Source of the DNA: Chlorella sorokiniana
Lineage: Eukaryota > Chlorophyta > Trebouxiophyceae > Chlorellales > Chlorellaceae
Reading direction: 5' to 3'
Assembly (NCBI GenBank): GCA_025917655.1
Contig: CP084608.1
Coordinates: 2,542,001 to 2,606,000, forward strand
Length of the DNA stretch: 64,000 nucleotides
The notes under the pieces were generated by a model, which was not told the DNA's origin, searched no databases, and saw only the letters and a list, made by a program, of their open reading frames with translations. Positions 55,727-64,000 of the stretch are shown piece after piece; position 1 is the stretch's first letter; every line of letters starts with the position of its first letter. A program made the position numbers and the translations under genes.

Positions 55727-58700
55727 ATGGGCAGACCACTTCTGGTGTGCCTGGCGCTGGTTCTCTCCCTGGCCGGTGAGATTATGGCACAGAAGCGCCG
55801 CCCGCGGTGTATGCTGCCCAGATGGCAGCGGCCTATGGCAGTGCCTGCTGCAGATGTGGGACAGTCGCGAGCGGCCACAAACGGCGGAATGGGCGGATGA
55901 TTTGGCACCAAGCCTTCCCCTGTTAGCAGGATCTGCTGCCCAGATAAACCTCGGTCTGAACTGGATTCGCTTGGTTGGCCGCGAGCTCTGCGCAGTCAGG
56001 GATGAGCGCCGTAAGCCTTCGGACTACCCCCATGCCGCTGATTGCCGCCGCTGCTTTGAGGAACCCAAGCGCGGCAGCACCTGGGCGCCCCACGCTGATG
56101 TCTGAATAATGTTCTGCAAGCCCGTTACGTGTGCCTTGGACCGCCCTGTTCCTTGCAGGCTGGCTCGGCGGGCTGTATTGCGACGACCCTGGGTGAGTCC
56201 CTCTGAGTTACGACATGAGACGGCGGCAGCCAGCGGCCACCTGGCTGTGGTGCTTGCTGCCGTCCAGTTGGCAGCCTGCTGCCCAGGCAGCCCACGCTGA
56301 GCAAAGGGGGGCCTATGCCTCGCGCACGCCCATGTGCCTGCAGGCCAGATGGCAGGCTGCTGCTGTGGGGAACCGCGGGGGGCCCGGAGCACGTGGCGGG
56401 TGGTGGCGCCACTGGCCTCCACCCAGCCGGCGGCCCTGCAGGGCGTGCCGCTCACGTTCCAGGCGCGGCTTCTTTGCTGCTCGCGGGCCGGTTGGTGTGG
56501 AGCAAGGGGTGCAGGCTGGATGTGCGCGCTCATTCTGCCTTGCGCGTTGCCGCAGCTCACCCCACATAACACAAGCCGCCCTCCCCTCGCAGTTGGTGGG
56601 CCGTGTCCAGCAGTGCCCGCGCCGCAGCTTCCTCTCTGCTTCCACCCTGTGTGGCAACGCCAGCCTGACCATGGGCGCCCCTGACGGCTCCCAGTGGGTG
56701 CTGCAGCGCAGCCAGACCGTGCCGGGCGCCTTCCTCATCCAGTTTGTGGTGAGCAGCCGTGGCAGCCGCAGTGAAGGGCTGCAGAGTGGCCATGCCCCCT
56801 CCCCCCCACACCCCCCCCGCCTGCCGCCCGCGCTGGCGAGCATTGCTGGGCCTTGAACCTTTGCTTGCAGGCGCGGAAGGATTCAGGCTGCCCTGCGCGC
56901 TTCCTGGGAGCGGCTCAGGCCAGGAGCCAGGCTGACTGCGCAGACCCCAGTGAGCGGCGGGCACTGTCGGGCCCACTGCCGCCCTCCTGCCTGGCCCCAG
57001 CGCTTTTGCTGTAACTGAGCGCCGCGGGCGCATCACCACCTTTTGCCCTCCAGTCGCCCATTCTGTGGCACATGCTCACAGCGTCGCTGCCCGGTTTCAC
57101 TGCAGAGCTGCGCCTCTACCCCAAGAACAGCGGCCCCGACATCCTGCTGAACTGGAGGCTGGAGGTGCCGCCGTACACAGTCAGCCCGCCTCCGCCAAGG
57201 CCGCGCCCGCCCAAGCCGCGCCCGCCTCCGCCCAAGCCAAGGCCGCCTCCGCCCAAGCCAAGGCCGCCTCCGCCCAAGCCAAGGCCGCGCCCGCCTCCGC
57301 CGACTCCGCGTGAGACGCTGCAGCGCCCGGCCCCGCCCATGCAATGATGCGCCTGCGCCCTGCACTGACACGCGTCACCCGCGGTGCTGGGGTCTCCCCA
57401 GCACCCTCTGGGGTGTCTGGCGTCGCACCCTCTGTTGCGCATGCGCGCTTTTCTGGCTGAAATCGAGCCTTCGCCAGCCTACCGTCCCCCTGCCCCTGCC
57501 CTTCAGTCAATCCTGCCTGCAAGCCGGGTGCTTCTGCATTGACAGTGCGTGGCGGCATCTGGCGGTACTGTGACCCTTTGTGCACATGCACCCGCCGCAG
57601 GCCCTCGCCCGCCACCCCCAGGCCGCCACCCAAGCCACGTGAGCTGTCGCTGCCGGCCACTCCGCGGGCTAAACGCTGCGCGCCGCCTGCCGCCGTGCCC
57701 AGCGCCAGCAGCGCTGTGAGAGACGCATGCGAGGAGGGTGTGCTGACTATCCCTCCGAACCCTGTCCCCACCTGCAGGTCCGCCCACGCCGCCGCCGCCG
57801 TCACCCCGTGAGCTGCCGCCCCCGCCCGCTGTCTGATGGTTTTGGTGACGTGGCGTGTTGCCGCTCCCGCATCCGCGCCAATTGCTCAGCTTGGCCTCAC
57901 CAGCTTTCTCCCCTCCTTCACACACAGGACCCCGCCCGCCGCCGCCAAAGCCCAAGCCGCCGCCGCCCAAGCCCAGCCCCCGCCGCCAAAGCCCAGGCCG
58001 CCGCCGCCAAAGCCCAGCCCCCACCGCCCAAGCCCAAGCCGCCGCCGCCCAAGCCCAAGCCGCCCCGCCCAAGCCCAGCCCCCCGCCGCCAAAGCCCAGC
58101 CCCCGCCGCCAAAGCCCGGGCCCCCTCCGCCAAAGCCCAGCCCGCCGCCGCCAAAGCCCAGCCCCCCACCCAGCCCTCCGCCGCCCAGCCCCCACCCAGC
58201 CCTCCCCCGCCCAGCCCCCACCTCCAAACCCGCCGCCGCCCAGCCCCCACCCAGCCCTCCGCCGCCCAGCCCCCACCCAGCCCTCCGCCGCCCAGCCCCC
58301 ACCCAGCCCTCCGCCGCCCAGCCCCCGCCCAGCCCCCTCCGCCCAGCCCCCACCTCCAAGCCCGCCGCCGCCCAGCCCTCCGCCGCCCAGCCCTCTGCCG
58401 CCCAGCCCCCTCCGCCCAGCCCCCACCTCCAAGCCCGCCGCCGCCCAGCCCTCCGCCGCCCAGCCCTCTGCCGCCCAGCCCCCGCCGCCCAGCCCTCCGC
58501 CGCCCAGCCCCCGCCGCCCAGCCCGCCGCCGCCCAGCCCCCCGCCCAGCCCGCCGCCGCCCAGCCCCCACCTCCCAGCCCGCCGCCGCCCAGCCCTCCGC
58601 CGCCCAGCCCTCCGCCGCCCAGCCCGCCGCCTCCCAGCCCAGAGCCTCCTTTCCCCTCCTTGTGAGAGCTGCGGCTGCACCGTTTCCCTTTCTGCTGCGC

Positions 58701-61431
58701 GAGTTGCCTGCCCCGGTTCCTTTGCCACTGTCCGGTCTGCGGTCCTGGCCCCCTCGCGCGCCAGGCGGCCGCTGCTGGTGCCCCGTTGCTGCTGCCGCCC
58801 CGTCCCACTCCCCTCCGCTGCCCGGCCACCCGCTCTCAGCTGCCTCCCTTCTGCAACATGCAACCAACACTGACAGCCCGCTGTCGCCCCCCGTCCCCAC
58901 CCCCTACTTTTCAACCGCAGCTTTGAGCAGGTCGGCCCCCTGTGGAGGCGTCTGGGTCGTGGCGGACGCTGGCCATTGCGGTGGCCCCCACAGGGCTCGG
59001 CCTGGGCGGCGAGTTTGCGGAGCGGGGGACCCGGTGGTGGCTTACGTGGACGGCCTTGCCTTCGATGCGGTCCAGGTGCGTTCGCCGGGAGGCCCACGCT
59101 GGCTATGCTGCACAGCTGTGCCGCTGGTGGTCGACGGCGTGCCAAAGCCATACGCTTGGCGCTGCAGCCCAGCAGGGCGCCCTCCCCTTGCCCCCGCAGG
59201 TCAAGCGCTATAACTCCGTCGCCAACACCTGGGAGGCGGTGGGTGCGCCGCTGGGAAACCCGCCTCGACGGCCTTCCCCCTGGCCCCTTCTCTTGGGCTG
59301 TCCCTCAGCCCCAGCCAGCAGCTCTACGTCGCCTACTCGTGCGGCATGCGCTCTGAAAATCGTGTGTGCGCCGCGTCCGGCGCCAGCACCTCCACGCCGT
59401 GGGCCGCCCTGCCGGAGGTGACAGGCTTCCAGAGCTCCAGCCTGGCGCTGGCGGTGGCCGACGACGGCGCTGTGGTGCTTGCCTTCCGTGCCGCCTCGCA
59501 GCGCATGGCGGTGTATTGGCTGCCTGTCGGCGCCTCGGCGTGGGCCCCGTACTTCGGGGATGCATCAAGCACCCAGGTTTCCGACGGCGCGGTGTACCCC
59601 TGCGTGTCGCTCACGTTGCTGCTGGGCACGCAGCCGGTGGTGGCCTACCACGACTCCGACAACAACCGGGTGGAGGTGAAGCGGCACGACGGCACCGCCT
59701 GGAGCCTGGTGGGCGGCGAGGCCCTCGTCACAAGCCCCACCGCGGCGCCCACCTGCCCGTCCATCGATGCTTACACACAGTCGGAAGTCTCCATCGGCAC
59801 CGGGCCCGTGACCTACACGGTGACCAGCGGCGTGTGGGCCGCCTACCGCGACGACCAGCCCACGGGCCTGGCGGTGCGTCGCTGGGACCTGGAGGGAGGC
59901 GGCGCCTGGTCCGCTCCCTCGGGCAACATGCGTGCCGCCACCGACATCATCGTAGCTTCCTTTGCCCTGGCCACGGAGCGGGACATCCGGAACCGGGGCT
60001 ACCCGTACTTCGGCACCTACTCGCCCTGCATCGCCTACACCAACGCCGCCGCCCGCGGCTACATGGACTGCATGCGCAACGACCCCGATACCGGAGTGGT
60101 GAGCGGCGCAGGCGGGCCTCCAGCGCGTGGGGGCACCCACATGCGCGGCTCCAATCCGGCTGAGCTGCTGGCGCAGCACCGCCACGGCCAAGTGCCTCTC
60201 CCCACCCCCACGCCACCCATTTGAACCCACTCCCCACCCTCCGCCTAACCTTGCAGCTGATGTTCATGAAAGTCGCGCAGAGCTCCATCGAGGGCCGCAC
60301 CAACGTGCAGCCCGAGGACCCTGCATTCGCCTTTGACGTGACGCAGCTGCGGCTGGGCTACGTGCGGCAGCAGCCCACCGCGACGGTGGTGCAAACCAGC
60401 AGGTCCAGCCCGCCCTACCTCTTCTTCGTGTCGGCACGCGTTGAGGGGGTGCCTGGAGAGCTGGTCGTGTACCGCCAGAACGCGTACTTTGATAACGAAC
60501 CAAGCTGCTTCCCGGCAGCTGCCAAAGGTGAGCGAGGTGCACTCAGCCCTCTCACCATGCAGTGTTGGGCTTGCGCCGCCTTGTGGGACGGCACGGCTGG
60601 AGCGCAACACGCACCCCAGCAGCTGTCTGCAACCGCACGCGCCGTCGCCCCCGCGCTGCCTCTGCCCCGGGCATCGCGACCACGATTGCCGCCCCCTTCA
60701 TCCCCTCCAGTGCTGCTGCCCTCTGGCGACCGCCGCCGCATGGACCAGCTCGCGATTGGGGACACGGTGCTGGCGCTGGACGCGGCCACCGGCGCGCCCT
60801 CCTTCCAGGAAATCTATTTTTGGCCACCAAGACGCCACGGCTGAGGCGGCGTTCCTTCGGCTCCACCTGGCCGGCGGCGCCTCCCTCACGCTCACCCCCG
60901 ACCACTTTGTGCCACTGCTCAAGGGCGGCGCTGGGTGGCGGGGCCATGTGATGGCGCGGGCCGGCGACGTCGCCCCCGGCGACAGCCTCTTGGTGCACAG
61001 CGAGGGCGAGGCCGAGGAGGCGGAGGTGCCGGGCCGGTGGCGGCCGTCGTTGTGGCGGTGGAGGTTGTGCTGGAGCGTGGGCTGTACAACCCGTACACGC
61101 TTGGCGGGCTGATTGTGGTGGACGGCGTTGTGGCCAGCGCGCACAGCAGCTGGGTGCTGGACGCCGCCTTTGACGCGCTGGGCCAGACGCGCCACCTCCC
61201 CGCCGCCTACCAGCTGCTGTTTGCGCCGCTGCGTGCGCTGTACCGCCTCGGCGGCCCTCGCTCTGGGCCCGTGTGGCACCGCTGCTCATCCATGTGGGCA
61301 ATTCCATGGTGGGCACGGCGCTGCTGCCGCGCGCTGCCCAGGCTCTCGGCGCCGTCGCCGCCACGCTGGCAGGATTCTGCCTATGCTCGGCCCACCTCGT
61401 GTCCTTACCACCCAGGTCGTCTTTGGCCTGA
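55727..61431 (+). CDS. Secreted protein with polyproline stalk, beta-propeller-like region and Hedgehog-type Hint domain
   Basis: Large extracellular protein of unusual layout. MGRPLLVCLALVLSLAG is a signal peptide. A Cys-bearing N-terminal region follows (CPRRSFLSASTLCGNASL, then GPDILLNWRLEVPPYTVS). A stalk of PPPPKP and then PPPPSP repeats spans about 57180-58660, as in algal hydroxyproline-rich wall proteins. Next is a propeller-like region with VKRYNSVANTWEAVG, QPVVAYHDSDNNRVEVKRHD and GTAWSLVGG. At 60503 it reaches SCFPAAAK, then VLLPSGDRRRMDQLAIGDTV, SLTLTPDHFVPLL and NPYTLGGLIVVDGVVASAHS: the Cys1-Phe, TxxH and C-terminal strand of a Hog/Hint self-splicing domain. The last about 55 residues include a hydrophobic helix (ALGAVAATLAGFCLCSAHLV). 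Frame errors affect the stalk, 60817-60821 (one T in excess) and 61031-61033 (one G short). I treat it as one gene; a split near 57300 is possible. Confidence 0.75.
57180..58660. repeat. Proline-rich coding repeat (PPPPKP, then PPPPSP)
   Basis: Tandem CCGCCG-CCC-AAG and CCGCCG-CCC-AGC units, interrupted by several short introns at the left end. The Lys-containing units come first and the Ser-containing units later. Three frames are open and the proline frame changes several times, which suggests length errors in the runs. The glycine-rich frames on the opposite strand are shadows. Confidence 0.85.
60506..61250 (+). other. Hint (Hedgehog/intein-type) autoprocessing domain
   Basis: Domain within the secreted protein. 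The nucleophile Cys codon is 60506-60508 (S-C-F, where Hedgehog has G-C-F). An intron (60528-60710) splits the domain after CFPAAAK. The Thr and His of the TxxH motif (LTPDHF) are at 60894-60896 and 60903-60905. The strand GGLIVVDGVVASAHSSWVLD near 61107-61166 corresponds to the Hog segment that carries ASCY in animal Hedgehog. By family knowledge it would cleave before the Cys and pass the N-terminal part to a nucleophile. Whether it is active here is inference. Confidence 0.75.
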
Positions 61432-61986
61432 CCAGGCCTTCTGTTGCTTCACTTCAAGCCGTGTGATTCTTTCCAGTCTTTCAGGTCCACCTTTTCAGTA
61501 CATGGATGATCCGCTCGGAATCGCAACATTGCCCTTGAATTCTTGCTTGAGATGAACTGCGCAGTGATCTACTCTCCGGCTGTCACAATGTCCCCCTTAC
61601 CCTACTGCCTTTTCCAGTATCCCCCAGCTCTGGTCTGCTCTTCATCTGTTGTTGTTTTGGCCCCTAGGCATTTGCCTGCTGCACTGTGCAAGCAGGCTGT
61701 GCAAATCTCCATCCGTAACGTTGAGACGATGGTTTCACAGTTTTTTGGAACAGGGCTTGCGGAAAGGGGAAATGCGTCTACAAGGAAGGGAAGAGCACTG
61801 GCAGACGGCTACGTGGCGGCGGCGACGCTGCCAGCCTAAAGCGGAATGCTGGAACGTTTGTTGTCTGAGTAAACTATATGATAGAGAGAGGGCCGAAAGT
61901 TGGAATGACTGGGAAGAGGGTGGAGGGTGGGTAATGCGTGCAGGGCTGTGCGAAAGAATGCAGGTTGCCGCCGGACAGCGGCCCCC
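61432..61986. other. Convergent 3' intergenic region
   Basis: About 555 bp, noticeably AT-richer than the coding flanks. Presumed 3' UTRs of two convergent genes; no gene is recognised. Confidence 0.5.
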
Positions 61987-64000
61987 TCACTTCTCGGTCA
62001 GCTCTCTGAACCCGGGCCAATGCGACGGTGCTTGGAAGTTGTGGCCCGCCATCACGCTGCAGCGAGGGCGTACAAACGACACAAGTGTGGATGGAAATGT
62101 GGAACAGGGCACGGCGGCATGCTGGTGAGCAGTTTCGGCGTGCTGTGCACGCTGGCCACTCAGCAAGCACCCATGGCAGGTTGCGCAGTGGGAGGCGCCT
62201 GGCAGCAGGGTGTTGAGAGCGCACCGCAGCAGCGTGGCGGAGGGGCCATCCTGCAGGGGCAGCCCCGTGCGGTCCAGGCGGGACGACAGCGTGCCCAGCA
62301 GCGCGGCGCGGGCGGCAGGCCAGTCCCCCGTGCGGTATGCATCGAAGCCTGCACGGCAGGTGGGAAGAAAGCGCAGGCCAGAGATGTCAAGCACGGACAG
62401 TGCAGGTTGGGGTGGGGATGCTAAACGCAATGGCTTTTGAAGTTTCCACCCTACATCATTGCCAGCAACGCGGAGGAGCCACCATCAGCAAGGCAACCAC
62501 AGCATCCCTCCCTCCCAGCTGTGAGGGGCGCAAGCAGATCCCCGGCCACCTGCCGCAAACTTGGCCAGGAACTCGGGGTCGGCGCCACGTGTGAGCGCAA
62601 TGTCCGGGTGCTCTGCATGCGGACAGAGAGGGTTTGAATGAAGAACCAGCCCGTCTGCTTGCGGCACAATTTGTGTATGGGTGTGTTGCTGGGTGGGGGT
62701 GGGGGGTGGGGGAGGGATGCGAGCGAGAGGTGGGTCGGTGGGTAGTGTGGGGAGGTGGATGGGTGAGAGTGCGTTTAAGGTGAGGGGTGTGGTGGTGGTG
62801 GTGGTGGTTGGGGGGGGGTAGCGCAGCGGCATGGGCTTGCAGACAAGCCAGCATCCGTGCTCGTTGAATGGTGCAAGAAGCATAGTGCATGGGCAGCACA
62901 AGCACCGCAGTCGCACCCGTAAACTCGTCATTGTACTTGCGGGAGGAGAAGGTTTCGTACCGCTGGTGGCCACCGCCGCTGCCGCCCTCCGCCGCCTGTC
63001 GTGAGTCAGGCAGGCCGCCGCCTCCGCCGCCCGCCGCCGCCACCGCCGCAAGTGCATCCTCTGAGACGGAACTGGCGGAGGTGTGGCTGGAGGCTGCACG
63101 TAGCATCTGCAAGGGGAGGGGAGCTGAACAAGCATGAGCACGCGGGTAGTGGGTTGCTGGGGCTTACCATTGTGGGACAGGGTGGTAAAACGGACCATCC
63201 GCGCGGCGCGCCCCAGCAACACAGTCACCAAGCCCACCAGACAGGCAGGTGGACCTGCCCGCGCACTGCCACAGACAAACACGAAGGCAGGGTGACCCAC
63301 CGTCTTCTGCATCGACAGGCAGCGCAGCGAGTCCAGCCCCGACAGGTCGACGTCGTAGGTGAACAGTCCCACCGGGCGGTTGGAGCCCTTGACGGTCACG
63401 CAGTCCACCTGGCGCACCAAGGCCCTGCACATTTTTGGGGGAGGGGAGGGGGGGGGCGCGTGTGAGGGCAGCAGACACGGCGAGTGACAGGAGTGTGTGC
63501 AGCTCCAGCTGGCTGGCTGGCTGGCGGGGGAGCCAGCAGCAGCGCCAGTAGCGCCCGCCGGGGCTTGGGCGGAGCAGTGGCGGTGCTCGGGAAGGGAACG
63601 GCGCTGGCAGGCCGCCGCAGCGCTGGCGCAGGCTGCACGCCGACCGCAGGCTGATCTGCAGCCTCACACCCGGTGCACTGCGTGACCGCAGGTGTCCCCT
63701 CCAGGGCCACCTCACCTGACGGGCGGCGACAGCATGCGCACAAAGTCGTCGGACAGCAGGATGGAGGCGCCGTACTGCTTGGTGGCTGCCTCAAGGCGGG
63801 ACGCCATGTTGACGTGCGGCGACAGGTAGGAGGCGTCGATCTTGTGCTCCGAGCCGATGGCGCCTTCAATGGCCCAGCCTGCCAGGGGGAAAGGCGAGGA
63901 AAGGCGGTGAGCACTCAGGGTGGGAGTGGGGGCTGCGTGAGGGAGGCAATGCGGCGGCGGCGGGGGGGGGCACTGCGGGGGCGCATGGGGTGGCCACAGG
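61987..64000 (-). CDS. Class III adenylate/guanylate cyclase, C-terminal part (partial at window edge)
   Basis: The 5' part lies beyond 64000. The visible exons encode the end of a class III cyclase catalytic domain: GWAIEGAIGSEHKIDASYLS, then PHVNMASRLEAATKQYGASI and LLSDDFVRMLSPPVR. PHVNMASRLEAAT holds the Asn and Arg that cyclases use for the transition state. Then RQVDCVTVKGSNRPVGLFTY, the DxVxVKG-x5-L/Y end. A Ser/Gly linker follows (SSVSEDALAAVAAAGGGGGG), then SSRKYNDEF, HPDIALTRGADPEFLAKFAA, GFDAYRTGDWPAARAALL, and HWPGFRELTEK with stop at 61987-61989. This tail resembles algal and protist cyclases that have large membrane-bound N-termini. It makes cAMP or cGMP; the substrate cannot be told from this part. 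No break was found in the part seen. Confidence 0.88.
62690..62820. repeat. G-rich/GTG microsatellite in a cyclase intron
   Basis: GGGTGGGGGTGGGGGG and (GTG)n blocks, i.e. CCACCA/CCCCAC on the transcribed strand, upstream of an exon acceptor in the cyclase gene. Confidence 0.75.

Noticed and set aside
57503-58900. Long Gly/Arg/Ala-rich minus-strand frames
   Set aside because: They are the reverse complement of the proline-rich repeat and carry no signal of their own.
8150-61040. Reading the many frame breaks as a cluster of pseudogenes or as programmed -1/+1 frameshifting
   Set aside because: The breaks fall in unrelated essential genes, almost always in C/G runs and almost always as one base too few, with conserved residues intact on both sides. 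No slippery heptamer or shared downstream structure was seen.

Overview
The window looks like nuclear DNA of a GC-rich green alga, most likely a trebouxiophyte of the Chlorella type. The reasons are: dense spliceosomal introns (about 70-300 bp, mostly GT-AG with CTGCAG or CCGCAG acceptors), genes close together on both strands, candidate TGTAA polyadenylation signals, and a plant-type gene set that includes a thylakoid-lumen FKBP, chlorophyllase, a rhamnose-synthesis enzyme, malate synthase and a hydroxyproline-rich wall protein. The organism is inferred from these features, not from a search. No rRNA, CRISPR, convincing tRNA, transposon or viral element was seen.

Layout from left to right (strand in brackets): lumenal FKBP isomerase (-); enoyl reductase or quinone oxidoreductase (+); small predicted plastid protein (-); UDP-rhamnose epimerase/reductase (+); RRP17/Nol12-like rRNA processing factor (+); type II DnaJ co-chaperone (-); chlorophyllase (+); NT-C2 coiled-coil protein with about 20 exons (+); type I membrane protein, possibly VOA1/Ac45-like (+); polytopic membrane protein made of two related four-helix halves (-); secreted Cys-rich protein (+); RBM5/SUA-like splicing regulator (-); cob(I)alamin adenosyltransferase (-); secreted beta-helix protein (+); GH28 polygalacturonase-like enzyme (-); malate synthase (+); a large secreted protein that joins a polyproline stalk, a beta-propeller-like region and a Hedgehog-type Hint domain (+); and the C-terminal part of a class III nucleotide cyclase (-), cut by the window edge.

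Most genes are unrelated housekeeping or metabolic genes. The 40.9-61.4 kb part is richer in secreted and wall-related proteins: two beta-helix proteins that converge on each other, and the Hint protein. The UDP-rhamnose enzyme and the Cys-rich secreted protein could also serve the cell surface.

An important caution concerns sequence quality. Almost every long gene is interrupted by one-base frame breaks, nearly all inside C or G runs and nearly all equal to one missing base. Because conserved domains continue perfectly in the next frame, these look like consensus errors in homopolymers and not pseudogenes. Automatic gene models of this window will be fragmented by them. The most unusual biology is the stalk-propeller-Hint protein at 55.7-61.4 kb.
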